This document shows positions 1-8,630 of a stretch of 33,741 bases of DNA, piece by piece (the first letter of the stretch is position 1; each line of letters starts with the position of its first letter). The stretch is from JAICLV01 sp036380925 (GTDB taxonomy: Bacteria; Actinomycetota; Actinomycetes; Acidothermales; Acidothermaceae), in the NCBI GenBank assembly GCA_036380925.1, contig DASVDW010000107.1:1-33741 (forward strand). The letters are read 5' to 3'. The notes beneath the pieces are model-generated. The model was not told the DNA's origin, searched no databases, and saw only the letters and a list, made by a program, of their open reading frames with translations. The translations under genes and the position numbers were made by a program.

Positions 1-1358
1 AGGATTCCTTGCCTCGCGTGCTCGAACGGCGAGCCGACGTCGACGCCGTCCCACTCGTCGGCGCCCAACCCGAGATTGGCGGCGACCGGCTCAAAACGGC
101 CGCCGAGCGTCAACGTCGCCGACGTCAAAACCGCGGTGCGCTCGCTGAACAGCGCGGCGCGCAGCAGGCCGGCGACCTTCAACGGCGCGACCCGCAACAC
201 CACACCCCGCCGGTCTTCGTGCGCCGCCCACAGCACGTCGTCCTCGGACCCCGCGAGCATCCGGGTGGCGGTGTCGAAGATCGCTTCCACGCCCGCGTGC
301 GCCTGCTTGCGCCGGCCATCCGCGTCGGGGTCGCCGGCGCTTTTCGAGTCGGACGACGACAACGCGCCGAGCACCGCGCGCGCGGAATCGCGCACCAGCT
401 CCAACGACTCGACCAGCGCGGGCGGCAGCGGCAGCAACTGCCCGCTGGGCAACTGCGTCGCGATGTCGCCCAACCCGGCGGCCGCCTCGTCGAGTCGCGC
501 GGATTCGTCAGCGGCCATTCGGCGACAGCGGGCCGCGGCCCGTTCGACGATCGCGCCGGTCAGTTCCTCGGTGGCCGCGCCGGTGACCCGGTCGACGAGT
601 TCGTGCGCTTCGTCGATCACCACGATGTCGTGCTCTGGCAGCACGCTGCCGTCGCCGATCGCGTCGATCGCGAGCAGCGCGTGGTTGGTGACGATGACGT
701 CGGCGCGCATCGCTCGGGCTCGGGCGCGTTCGGCAAAACAATCCGCGCCAAAACGGCAATTGGTCGCGCCGACGCACTCGCGCGCCGACACCGCGACCTG
801 GCCCCAGGCGCGTTCGCTGACGCCAGGCACGAGTTCGTCGCGGTCGCCGGTCTGGGTGCGGTTCGCCCAGTCGCCGAGCCGCGCGATCTCCAGGCCGAGG
901 CTCGACGTCGGTGACGGCGCCTTGCCGTGAGCAGCGTCGCCGTCGAACAACTCGGTCTGCTCGTCGTCGGGACCGGCGTTGACCCGCTGCAGGCAAAGGT
1001 AGTTCCGCCGCCCTTTGAGAATCGCGAAGGTGGGTGTGCGCGACAACGCCGGCCCGATCGACTCCACCAGCCGCGGCAGGTCGCGGTCGACCAGCTGCCG
1101 CTGCAACGCGATCGTGGCGGTGGCGACGACCACCGGTCCGGCGTCGTCGTCCGACATCGCGTGGTGCAACGCAGGGACGAGGTAGGCGAGGCTCTTGCCG
1201 GTGCCGGTGCCGGCTTGCACGAGGAGGTGGCGGCCGCCGCTCATCGCGGCGGCGACCGCCTGCGCCATCTCGAGCTGGCCCGCGCGCGGCTCGCCACCGA
1301 CACCCTCGACCGCGCGCGCGAGCAGCCGCGCTAGCTCGGGATCGGGTTGGTCGGCCAC
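1..1358 (-). CDS. DinG/XPD-family ATP-dependent DNA helicase (3' end cut by window edge)
   Basis: About 452 N-terminal residues of a superfamily 2 helicase of the DinG/YoaA/XPD type, which unwinds DNA using ATP. Visible motifs: a Q-like element (RAGQLEMAQ, about residues 25-33), Walker A AGTGTGKS (49-56), motif Ia VVATATIALQRQL, and a DEAH box in VVIDEAHEL. Cysteines in YLCLQR, CVGATNC and CFAER sit between Walker A and DEAH, where this family binds a 4Fe-4S cluster. The C-terminal helicase domain lies outside the window. The GTG start at 1358 is the only usable start ahead of the Q-like element. It lies 22 bases after the stop of the c-di-GMP gene and has no clear Shine-Dalgarno site. A perfect hairpin covers the start codon. 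Family assignment is firm; whether it is DinG or a related paralogue is not settled. Confidence 0.9.
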   Translation of the reverse strand, partial: MADQPDPELARLLARAVEGVGGEPRAGQLEMAQAVAAAMSGGRHLLVQAGTGTGKSLAYLVPALHHAMSDDDAGPVVVATATIALQRQLVDRDLPRLVESIGPALSRTPTFAILKGRRNYLCLQRVNAGPDDEQTELFDGDAAHGKAPSPTSSLGLEIARLGDWANRTQTGDRDELVPGVSERAWGQVAVSARECVGATNCRFGADCFAERARARAMRADVIVTNHALLAIDAIGDGSVLPEHDIVVIDEAHELVDRVTGAATEELTGAIVERAAARCRRMAADESARLDEAAAGLGDIATQLPSGQLLPLPPALVESLELVRDSARAVLGALSSSDSKSAGDPDADGRRKQAHAGVEAIFDTATRMLAGSEDDVLWAAHEDRRGVVLRVAPLKVAGLLRAALFSERTAVLTSATLTLGGRFEPVAANLGLGADEWDGVDVGSPFEHARQGI

Positions 1359-1381
1359 CCGACGAAGGGTAGTCGGGTGGC
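1354..1381 (-). promoter_or_regulatory. Perfect 10-bp inverted repeat covering the dinG-like start codon
   Basis: GCCACCCGAC at 1354-1363 pairs perfectly with GTCGGGTGGC at 1372-1381 across an 8-base loop. In the minus-strand mRNA the GTG start of the helicase (1358-1356) lies inside the stem. The last base of the upstream gene's TAG stop (1383-1381) is the first base of the stem. A ribosome finishing the upstream gene would melt the hairpin, so translational coupling is a reasonable inference. A terminator is less likely because the stem overlaps the start codon and has no U-run. Confidence 0.6.
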
Positions 1382-4173
1382 TAGGCGGACAGCCCGGTCG
1401 AGCGGTGCACGACCTGTGGAGTGGGCAGCGTCGAGACCAGAAGGTGCGCGAAGAGTGTGTCGATGCCCTCGGCGGGAAGCGGCCGGGAGAACAAGAAGCC
1501 CTGCCCGTAGTCGCACGCCATGCCGACCAGCGCGTTGTACTGCTCGCGGGTCTCGATGCCCTCCGCCACCGTGCCGAGCCGCAGCGAGCGGCCGAGGTGC
1601 ACGATGGTGCGGGCGAGTTCGGCGCTGTCGGAGCTGCCGGTGCCGAGCGCGCTCGCGGCCACGCCGTCCGGCAACTCGGTTTTGGCGCTCAGCTGCTCGA
1701 CGAACGACTTGTCGATCTTCAAGATGTCGACCGGGAATTTCGACAGGTACGACAGCGACGAGTAGCCGGTGCCAAAGTCGTCGATGGCGATCCGGGTGCC
1801 GAGCGCCTTCAGCTCGCGCAGCACGCCGACCGCCTCCTCGGTGCGCTCGATCAAGACCGACTCGGTCATCTCGATCACCAGCGCCCCAGCGGGCATGCCG
1901 GACTCCGCCAGCGCCTCCCGCACGATCGCGGGCAGCTGAGGGGTCAGCTGGCGGCTCGACACGTTGACCGCGACGTGGAAGATCCCGCCCGGCGGCGCGT
2001 ACGCCTGCCAGCGGGCGCCTTGCCGGCAGCACTCCCGCACCGCCCACTCGCCGATCGACTCGACCAGTCCGGTCTCCTCGGCGAGGCCGATGAAGTCCAT
2101 CGGCTGCACCAGCCCGCGGGTCGGGTGGTACCAGCGGATCAACGCCTCGACGCCGACGACCTGGCCGGTGTGCAGGTTCACCGTCGGCTGGTAGTGCAAC
2201 GCGAGCTGGCCGCGGGCGAGCGCGTGTCGCAGGTCCGCCTCGGCCTGCACCCGCAGCAGCAGCGCGTCGTGCATCTCGGACTGGAAGCGGACGAAGCTGC
2301 CGTCGCGCGCCGCCTTCGCCTGGTACATGGCCAGGTCGGCGTTGCGCAGCAGCTGGTCGGCGGTCTCGTCGCCGACGTCGGTGACCGCGATGCCGGTCGA
2401 GGCGGCGAGCGTCACCTCGCGCCCGTCGAGGACGAACGGCTGCGAAAGCACGTGCCGCACCCGGTCCGCGACGTGAATCGCGGTGCGCTCGGCGTCCAGG
2501 CCGACGATGAGGATCGCGAACTCGTCGCCGCCGAGTCGGGCGACCGTGTCGCCGGCGCCGACGCAGTGCCGCAGCCGGTCGGCGACCAGTCCGAGCAGGC
2601 TGTCGCCGACGAGATGGCCTTGCGCGTCGTTGACCCCCTTGAACCCGTCGAGGTCGAGGAACAGCACGGCCACCTGTCCGACGCTGCCCGCGCGTTCCTC
2701 GATCGCGTGCTCGACCCGATTGCGAAACAACGCCCGGTTGGCCAATCCGGTGAGCGAGTCGGAGAACGCCTGCCGGGTCAGCTGGCGCTCCAACTCCTTG
2801 CGCTCGCTGACGTCGCGGGTGTTGAGCACCAGGCCGCGGATGTCGTGGTCGTCGACGAGCGAGGTGACCACGGTCTCGGTCTCGCACCAATGACCGTCGC
2901 TGTGCAACATCGCGAACTCGACGGTCTGCGTTGAGCGGGGCCGCAGCGCGGCGTCGACCAGGATCGCCTCGAGCCGGTCGGCGTCGGCATTGCCCAGCAG
3001 CGCGCCGAAGCGTCGTCCGACCATCGCCGCCGGGTCGTAGCCGAGCACGCGTGAGACGGACGGCGTCTGATAGCGGATCGTGCCGCTCGCGTCGACGATC
3101 GTGATGACGTCGGAGGAGTTCTGCACCAGCGCCCGGAACCATTTCGCGTGCGTGCGCAAGGCGAGGGTTCGCTCGACGACGCGATGCTCCAACGTGCGCG
3201 AGAGCACGAGTTGGTCGAGCCGGGCGAGCACCGCGCCGGCCAACACCGAGGCGACCAGCAGCCCGAGCAGGATCAGCGTCATCAGCGCCAGCTGGACGCC
3301 GGTCAGGACCGCGTAGATGACGACGCCGGCGACCGGCAGGATTGGCAGCACCGGCGCCATGACCGCGATCTGCTCGCGGCGGCGCAACGCGGCGACCGAG
3401 TCGCGACCGCCGATCGCCTGCAGGCCGCCGTAGGCGAGCAGCACGTGACCGGCCGCGCCGATCGCGAGATATGGGTTTTGCGCGGACCAGCCGGCGCCGT
3501 CGACGTCGAACGCGGCGAGCGTCGCGCACACCCCGACGGCGAACAATCCGCCTACGACCGACAGCAGGGTGCCAAGCGGCAGCCCACCCTGATAGCGCGC
3601 GCGCACCAGCACCGCGACGAGCGCGGTGCCCAGCGCCATGCCGAAGATCGGCTGGATGGCGCCGACTTGGTTCGCGCCGTGCGGGGTGCCGAAGTTGTAG
3701 GTGAGGACGCCGAACGCGAACGTCGCCGCCAGGACGTCGAGGCCCGACCGCAGCCGGGTGCGCCGGTCGTGATCGATGCTCGGCAGCCCGAGCAGCGCGG
3801 CGATGACGAACGGGACGGCGAGCAGGTGACCGACGTCGCCGGCCGGCTGGGCCGCCAGCTCACCGCCGCGAAACGCCGGCGCGAGCGCGCTCGCCAGCCA
3901 CGCGGTCTCTGCCATCGGGGCGACGGCCAGCAGCAGCCAGCTGCGTCTTAGCGCGGGCTCGCGCCAGCCGCGCAGCACCATCGCCACGGTGGCGGCGGCG
4001 CTCGAGACGACGATCCCGGCCGCCGACAACTGCGAGCCCAGGTCGGACGCCGAGAACGCGCCGAGCACCGACCCGACGACGCTGGCCGCGAGCGCCCCGA
4101 TCAAGGTGAGCGTCAAACCGCGTTTCACGCCGCCGATCCGCGGGATGGCCGGAAGCACGCGGTCGGACGTCAC
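1381..4173 (-). CDS. Membrane-bound PAS-GGDEF-EAL cyclic-di-GMP enzyme
   Basis: A 930-residue bifunctional-type c-di-GMP turnover protein. Residues 17-320 form roughly nine or ten membrane segments. A PAS domain follows (about 345-455), then GGDEF with intact GGDEF at 548-552, then EAL starting near 655. The EAL domain retains EAL (676-678, in EALIRW), the Asn of NVSSRQL, the Glu of EMTES, DDFGTGYSS, the Lys of KIDKSF and the Glu of EGIE. Both synthesis and hydrolysis therefore look chemically possible. The RxxD inhibitory site upstream of GGDEF is missing its Arg (GAGD), so product inhibition there is unlikely. The start is GTG at 4173 without a clear ribosome site; in-frame GTGs slightly downstream are alternatives. 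It is co-directional with hflX upstream and the helicase downstream. Confidence 0.93.
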   Translation of the reverse strand: MTSDRVLPAIPRIGGVKRGLTLTLIGALAASVVGSVLGAFSASDLGSQLSAAGIVVSSAAATVAMVLRGWREPALRRSWLLLAVAPMAETAWLASALAPAFRGGELAAQPAGDVGHLLAVPFVIAALLGLPSIDHDRRTRLRSGLDVLAATFAFGVLTYNFGTPHGANQVGAIQPIFGMALGTALVAVLVRARYQGGLPLGTLLSVVGGLFAVGVCATLAAFDVDGAGWSAQNPYLAIGAAGHVLLAYGGLQAIGGRDSVAALRRREQIAVMAPVLPILPVAGVVIYAVLTGVQLALMTLILLGLLVASVLAGAVLARLDQLVLSRTLEHRVVERTLALRTHAKWFRALVQNSSDVITIVDASGTIRYQTPSVSRVLGYDPAAMVGRRFGALLGNADADRLEAILVDAALRPRSTQTVEFAMLHSDGHWCETETVVTSLVDDHDIRGLVLNTRDVSERKELERQLTRQAFSDSLTGLANRALFRNRVEHAIEERAGSVGQVAVLFLDLDGFKGVNDAQGHLVGDSLLGLVADRLRHCVGAGDTVARLGGDEFAILIVGLDAERTAIHVADRVRHVLSQPFVLDGREVTLAASTGIAVTDVGDETADQLLRNADLAMYQAKAARDGSFVRFQSEMHDALLLRVQAEADLRHALARGQLALHYQPTVNLHTGQVVGVEALIRWYHPTRGLVQPMDFIGLAEETGLVESIGEWAVRECCRQGARWQAYAPPGGIFHVAVNVSSRQLTPQLPAIVREALAESGMPAGALVIEMTESVLIERTEEAVGVLRELKALGTRIAIDDFGTGYSSLSYLSKFPVDILKIDKSFVEQLSAKTELPDGVAASALGTGSSDSAELARTIVHLGRSLRLGTVAEGIETREQYNALVGMACDYGQGFLFSRPLPAEGIDTLFAHLLVSTLPTPQVVHRSTGLSA

Positions 4174-4190
4174 GCGCGGGTTATCGTCAC

Positions 4191-4220
4191 CCGTTCGGGG
4201 CCACCTGAGCCCCCGAACGG
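4191..4220 (-). terminator. 10-bp perfect hairpin between hflX and the c-di-GMP gene
   Basis: CCGTTCGGGG (4191-4200) pairs perfectly with CCCCGAACGG (4211-4220) around a 10-base loop. It lies 43 bases past the hflX stop and 17 bases before the GTG of the next gene. There is no U-run, so it would be a U-less actinobacterial-type terminator or attenuator. It could also be a structural element in the c-di-GMP gene's leader. Confidence 0.5.
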
Positions 4221-4262
4221 CGCAAGAGCGGGGGCGTTTGACTGACCGATTTGGCTGGTCGG

Positions 4263-5672
4263 CTAGTGGGCCGCGCTCGGTGCGATCGTGTAGCGGCCCA
4301 GCTCCGCGGCGACTCGCTCCGGAACCCGTGCCCGCAGCCGGGTGCCGTCGGCGGTGTGCTCCTGCAACTCGACCTCGCCGTGCTCGTGCACCCGCGCGAC
4401 CAACCGGCCCTCGCTGAACGGCAGCAAGACGTCGACCAACACCTGCGGTCTGGGCACCAGATCGTCGAGCGCGGCGACCAGGTCGTCGACGCCGGCGCCA
4501 GTGCGCGCCGACACCACGACGACTCGGTTGCCCCGGTGGCGCTCGGCGCGGGCGACCGCGTCGACCATGGCCGGTTCGGCGACGTCCGCCTTGTTGATCA
4601 CGATCAGCTCGGGGATGTCGAGCGCCCCGATCTCGCCGAAGACGGTGCGGACGGCCGCGAGCTGCGCGCCCGGGTCGGGGTCGGAGCCGTCGACGACGTG
4701 CAAGATCAGGTCGGCGTCGGCCACCTCGTCGAGCGTTGACCGGAACGCCTCGATCAGCTGGTGCGGCAGGTGCCGCACGAAGCCGACGGTGTCGGTGAGG
4801 GTGAACGCCCGGCCGTCAGTGGTCTGCGCCCGGCGGACGGTGGGGTCGAGGGTGGCGAACAACGCGTTTTCGACCAGCACCCCTGCGCCGGTGAGCCGGT
4901 TGAGCAGTGACGACTTGCCGGCGTTGGTGTAGCCGGCGATCGCCACGCTGGGCACCTCGTGGCGCTTGCGCTCCTGGCGCTTGACGTCGCGGGCCGTCGA
5001 CATGCCGGCGAGCTCGCGGCGCAGCTTGGCCATCCTGGTTCGGATGCGGCGGCGGTCCAGCTCGATCTTGGTCTCGCCAGGACCGCGGCCGCCGATGCCG
5101 ACACCGCCCGCGCCGGCGCGTCCACCGGCCTGACGGGACAGCGACTCACCCCAACCGCGAAGCCGTGGGAGCAGGTAGGTCATCTGGGCGAGCTCGACCT
5201 GCGCCTTGCCCTCCCGGCTTCTGGCGTGCTGGGCGAAGATGTCGAGGATCAACGCGGTGCGGTCGACGACCTTGACCTTGACGACGTCCTCGAGCTGGCG
5301 CAGCTGGCCGGGGGTGAGCTCGCCGTCGCAGATCACCGTGTCGGCGCCGGTGGCGAGCACGACGTCGCGCAGCTCCTTGGCTTTGCCTGAGCCGATGTAG
5401 GTGGCCGGGTCTGGCTTGTCACGGCGCTGGATCAAGCCCTCGAGCACCTGGGAGCCGGCCGTCTCGGCGAGCAGCTTCAACTCGACTAGGGAGTTCTCGG
5501 CGTCGCGCAGCGTGCCGTCGGTCCACACACCGACGAGGACGACGCGCTCGAGGCGCAGCTGGCGGTATTCGACCTCGGTGATGTCTTGCAGCTCGGTCGA
5601 CAGGCCGACCACCCGGCGCAGCGCCTGGCGGTCTTCGAGGTCGTAAGACAGTTCGTGTTCTGGTTGTGTCAT
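4263..5672 (-). CDS. hflX: GTPase HflX
   Basis: 469 residues, near the usual HflX length for actinobacteria. The N-terminal HflX domain includes DPATYIGSGKAKEL (about 88-101). A coiled, Gly-rich linker (GGRAGAGGVGIGGRGPGETKIE) leads to the GTPase domain: P-loop GYTNAGKS at 247-254, DTVGF (G3) at 294-298 and NKAD (G4) at 360-363. HflX binds the large ribosomal subunit and splits stalled or hibernating ribosomes; that role is known for the family. The ATG at 5672 has only a poor ribosome site. The gene lies 70 bases downstream of the methyltransferase gene and is followed by a strong hairpin. HflX close to dapF and miaA is a common actinobacterial arrangement. Confidence 0.96.
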   Translation of the reverse strand: MTQPEHELSYDLEDRQALRRVVGLSTELQDITEVEYRQLRLERVVLVGVWTDGTLRDAENSLVELKLLAETAGSQVLEGLIQRRDKPDPATYIGSGKAKELRDVVLATGADTVICDGELTPGQLRQLEDVVKVKVVDRTALILDIFAQHARSREGKAQVELAQMTYLLPRLRGWGESLSRQAGGRAGAGGVGIGGRGPGETKIELDRRRIRTRMAKLRRELAGMSTARDVKRQERKRHEVPSVAIAGYTNAGKSSLLNRLTGAGVLVENALFATLDPTVRRAQTTDGRAFTLTDTVGFVRHLPHQLIEAFRSTLDEVADADLILHVVDGSDPDPGAQLAAVRTVFGEIGALDIPELIVINKADVAEPAMVDAVARAERHRGNRVVVVSARTGAGVDDLVAALDDLVPRPQVLVDVLLPFSEGRLVARVHEHGEVELQEHTADGTRLRARVPERVAAELGRYTIAPSAAH

Positions 5673-5741
5673 CAGCTGGGTCCAACGCTTGGGATGCCGA
5701 GGTTCATCCCGGCGTCCGGCGATGGTGTCACGATCATCGCG

Positions 5742-7082
5742 TCAACCGCAAAGCCATTCGGCCCGAATCCTCGGGAGGCCGCTGCGCCCGTTGTCGGGCT
5801 TGATCGCCAGCGTTTGGTGGATCCCGATGTGGCCGGTGTTGAACGCCGCCGCCGATCCCGCGATGTACAGCTCCCAGGTGCGCACCCGCTCCTCGCCGAC
5901 CAATTCGACGGCGCTGGCGCGATGAGCCCGCAGATTTTCCAACCAAGCCAGCAGGGTGAGGTGGTAGTTCTCCCGCAGGCTCTCGACGTCGCGCACCTCG
6001 AATCCGGCTCGTTCAAGGGCGTTCACGACATTGCCGACGGGTTGCAGCTCGCCGTCCGGGAAGATGTAGCGGTCGATGAAGCTCGGCCCGCCGCGCGCCC
6101 GCGACGCGCCGTCCGGCATGGAGATTTGATGGTTGAGCAGCCGGCCGGTGGGCGTTAGGAGTCTGTGCAGCGCGCTCGCGTATTCGTGGAACGCGGCTGC
6201 GCCGACGTGCTCGGCCATGCCGATGGAGCTGATGGCGTCGAATCTCTCGCCCGTCAGCTCGCGGTAGTCGCAGTGGCGGATCTCGACTTGGCCGTCGAGC
6301 CCGGCCTCGCGAATCCGTTGTTTGGCAAGGGTTTCTTGCTCGCGTGAGAGCGTGATGCCGAGCGCGTTGACGCCGTGGTTTTGCGCGGCGTGCATGACCA
6401 TGCCGCCCCATCCGCAGCCGACGTCGAGCAGCCGCATGCCGCGGCGAAGTCCGAGCTTGGCGCAGACCAGCTCGTACTTCGCGCGTTGCGCGTCGGCGAG
6501 GGTGAAGGCGGGCGACGGGTCGGACGTCCAGTACGCGCAGGAGTAGGTCATCGTCTCGTCGAGCAGCAACCGGTAGAAGTCGTTGCCGACGTCGTAATGG
6601 TGCGAGACGGCGGCGGCGTCGCGACGGCGCGAGTGCAGTCGCCCATGCAGTTTGACTTCGCCGGACGGCGGCTTTGGCGGCCTGCCGATGGCGCCGATTC
6701 TGGCGGCCGCGGTCAGGACGCCGACGCGTTCTCGCACACCGACCTTTGGCACGGCGTCGGCGGGCGCGGACGACGAGAAGGTCTGCTCGAGCGCGCCTAT
6801 CAGGTCGCCGTCGACGTCAAGGTCGCCGGCGATGTAGGCGCGGGCGAGGCCGAGCTCGTTCGGCTGCCACAGCAGCCGACGCAAGGCGACCGGGGACTTG
6901 ACCGCGATCGTCGTGTTCGCGCTCGGCGGACCGGCGCGGGAGCCGTCCCAGGCGGCGATGGCGAACGCGGGCGGACGTCCGAGCACGTGACCGAGCACCT
7001 CGAAAAGCGTGCGGGCGATGTCGGACGACGAGACGTCGGGCTGGTGCCGCGTCGGCACCGGGCGGTCTGCGCGCAGGCTCAC
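5742..7082 (-). CDS. Cyclopropane-fatty-acyl-phospholipid synthase family methyltransferase
   Basis: A 446-residue SAM-dependent methyltransferase that, by family, adds a methylene or methyl group to unsaturated phospholipid acyl chains at the membrane. An N-terminal lipid-binding-type region (about 1-150) is followed by the hallmark HHYDVGNDFY (161-170), TMTYSCAYW (178-185) and the SAM-binding LDVGCGWGG (219-227). The loop GMAEHVG and the C-terminal ENYHLTLLAW fit CFA synthases, including a candidate active-site Cys in YSCAYW. The GTG start at 7082 follows a GGTGG-like sequence. The exact product (cyclopropane or methyl-branched) cannot be told. The gene diverges from an MFS exporter. Confidence 0.92.
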   Translation of the reverse strand: MSLRADRPVPTRHQPDVSSSDIARTLFEVLGHVLGRPPAFAIAAWDGSRAGPPSANTTIAVKSPVALRRLLWQPNELGLARAYIAGDLDVDGDLIGALEQTFSSSAPADAVPKVGVRERVGVLTAAARIGAIGRPPKPPSGEVKLHGRLHSRRRDAAAVSHHYDVGNDFYRLLLDETMTYSCAYWTSDPSPAFTLADAQRAKYELVCAKLGLRRGMRLLDVGCGWGGMVMHAAQNHGVNALGITLSREQETLAKQRIREAGLDGQVEIRHCDYRELTGERFDAISSIGMAEHVGAAAFHEYASALHRLLTPTGRLLNHQISMPDGASRARGGPSFIDRYIFPDGELQPVGNVVNALERAGFEVRDVESLRENYHLTLLAWLENLRAHRASAVELVGEERVRTWELYIAGSAAAFNTGHIGIHQTLAIKPDNGRSGLPRIRAEWLCG

Positions 7083-7180
7083 GTGATTTCACCACCGTCG
7101 ATCATGTGGATCTCTGATCTCATGTTCGTTCACCGCAGATTCGGTTGACAACCGTCGGTGCGCTCGCGGAGCCTCACCTG
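7083..7180. promoter_or_regulatory. Divergent intergenic region with an imperfect palindrome
   Basis: 98 bases between the methyltransferase (minus) and the MFS gene (plus), less GC-rich than its surroundings. An imperfect palindrome spans 7103-7124: CATG, two bases, GATC, TCT, GATC, one base, CATG. It could be an operator shared by both genes. I could not pick out a convincing -35/-10 pair; a TTGACA at 7145 has no -10 at the right distance. Confidence 0.35.
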
Positions 7181-8464
7181 GTGACCGCCGCCGACACCGC
7201 TGCCGCTCCCCCCCGACGCGGGCTGTTCTTCCATCGCGACTTCCGGCGGCTGTGGATCGGCGACGCGATCAGCCAGGTCGGCACCCAGGTCAGCATGCTG
7301 GCGCTGCCGCTGGTCGCGGTGAAGACGCTGCACGCCTCAGCGTTCGAGGTGGGCGCGTTGACGGCGTGCGAGACGGCGGCGTTCCTGCTGGTCGGGCTGC
7401 CGGCAGGCGCGTGGTGCGACCGGGTGCGGCGTCGTCCGGTGCTGATTCTCGGCGACCTTGGGCGCGCGATCGCCTTGGGCAGCGTCCCGTTGGCGGCGCT
7501 GCTGCACGCGCTGACGATCGGCCAGCTGTTCGTCGTCGCCTTGCTTACCGGTGTCTTGACGGTGTTCTTCGACGTCGCCTACCAGAGCTACCTGCCCGAG
7601 TTGGTGAGCCGCGAGGAACTCGTTGATGGCAACGGGAAACTGGAGGCGACGCGGGCGACCGCGCAGGTGGCGGGACCGAGCATCGGCGGGTTCCTGGTGC
7701 AGGCGATCACGGCGCCGTACGCGGTTTTCGTCGACGCGCTGAGCTACCTGTGGTCGGCGGGGTGGGTCTCCGCGATTCGCGCGCGCGAGCCCGCGCCGGT
7801 GCCGCCGCCGCAACGCCACCTCGGCAAGGAGATCGGCGAAGGTCTGCGGTTCGTGCTCGGGCATCGGATCCTGCGGAAGATCGCCGGCTGCACGGGCACC
7901 GCGAATCTGTTCGGCGCCGCCAATACGGCGATCCTGGTCGTCTTCTTGGTGCGCACTGTGCACTTGTCGGCGGGCGGCATCGGCCTGCTGTTCTCGGTCG
8001 GATCGGTGGGCGGCCTGCTCGGCGCCTTTCTGAGCGGAGTGTTCACCCGCAAGGTCGGGCAGGCGCGTGCGATTTGGCTGAGCGCTCTCGTGTTCGCGCC
8101 GGCGGAGCTTCTCGTGCCAATGACCCATCACGACTGGCGGCTCGCGCTCGCGGCCACCACGCTGTTCTTCGCATCCGCGGGGGCGGTGATGTACAACGTG
8201 GCGCAAGTGAGCTTTCGGCAGGCGATCTGCCCGCGGCCGCTACTCGGACGGATGAACGCGACGATGCGCTTCTTGGTGTGGGGCACGATGCCATTGGGCG
8301 GCTTGCTGGGTGGTTGGCTAGGCACCGCGTTCGGGTTGCGCAATGGCTTGTGGATCGCGGCGGTCGGGGCGCAGTTCGCGCCGCTGTGGGTGCTGTTCTC
8401 GCCACTTCGCGGAATGCGCGACGTGCCGCTGCCAGAAGAAGCGGTCGCCGTCGTAGCGGACTGA
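7181..8464 (+). CDS. MFS transporter, probable drug/metabolite exporter
   Basis: About 427 residues with some twelve hydrophobic segments. It matches the MFS_3/EntS- and MefA-like exporter group: a cytoplasmic N-terminus, then FRRLWIGDAISQVGTQVSMLALPL, the loop motif WCDRVRRRPVLILGDLGRA (motif A-like) and YQSYLPELVSREELVDGNGKLEATR, a characteristic stretch of this group. I chose the GTG at 7181 because GGAG at 7168-7171 lies 9 bases upstream. A TTG at 7145 is in frame and would add 12 residues but has no ribosome site. The substrate is unknown; proton-driven export of a hydrophobic compound is the usual family role. It may share control with the divergent lipid methyltransferase. Confidence 0.88.
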   Translation: MTAADTAAAPPRRGLFFHRDFRRLWIGDAISQVGTQVSMLALPLVAVKTLHASAFEVGALTACETAAFLLVGLPAGAWCDRVRRRPVLILGDLGRAIALGSVPLAALLHALTIGQLFVVALLTGVLTVFFDVAYQSYLPELVSREELVDGNGKLEATRATAQVAGPSIGGFLVQAITAPYAVFVDALSYLWSAGWVSAIRAREPAPVPPPQRHLGKEIGEGLRFVLGHRILRKIAGCTGTANLFGAANTAILVVFLVRTVHLSAGGIGLLFSVGSVGGLLGAFLSGVFTRKVGQARAIWLSALVFAPAELLVPMTHHDWRLALAATTLFFASAGAVMYNVAQVSFRQAICPRPLLGRMNATMRFLVWGTMPLGGLLGGWLGTAFGLRNGLWIAAVGAQFAPLWVLFSPLRGMRDVPLPEEAVAVVAD

Positions 8465-8630
8465 GCATGGCTGGTGGCGCGGGCTTTTCTCGACGTCAGC
8501 CTGCCTGCCAGTTCTGAGTCAAACGGTCGGTCAAACCGTCGGCACGACGAACCTAGGTGGGTTGCGGCTAGGCGACGGCGTCCCAGAATGAGGCGCGGTT
8601 TGTCTAACAGCCGCGACGCGAGCGGCGGGC
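8465..8630. other. Convergent intergenic region with weak repeats
   Basis: 166 bases between the ends of the MFS gene and dapF. It holds a near-perfect direct repeat (GTCAAACGGTCG then GTCAAACCGTCG, about 8519-8542), in which ACGGT and ACCGT could form a short stem, and a 5-bp stem GCCGC/GCGGC near 8612-8628. These could act as weak bidirectional terminators. No gene is visible. Confidence 0.35.

Noticed and set aside
1331..3529. A 732-codon open frame overlapping the c-di-GMP gene on the same strand in another frame, and similar long frames opposite the LuxR gene (18532-20355) and the FAD oxidoreductase (20136-21611).
   Set aside because: They are Arg/Pro/Gly/Ala- or His/Gln-rich, match no family, and overlie genes with clear domains. 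Long shadow frames are expected in DNA this rich in GC.
7145..7150. TTGACA as a -35 element for the MFS gene.
   Set aside because: There is no -10 at 16-18 bases, and the bases there form the ribosome site for the GTG at 7181.
8519..8542. Direct repeat as an attachment site of a mobile element.
   Set aside because: The copies are adjacent and imperfect, with no integrase, transposase or tRNA gene nearby.
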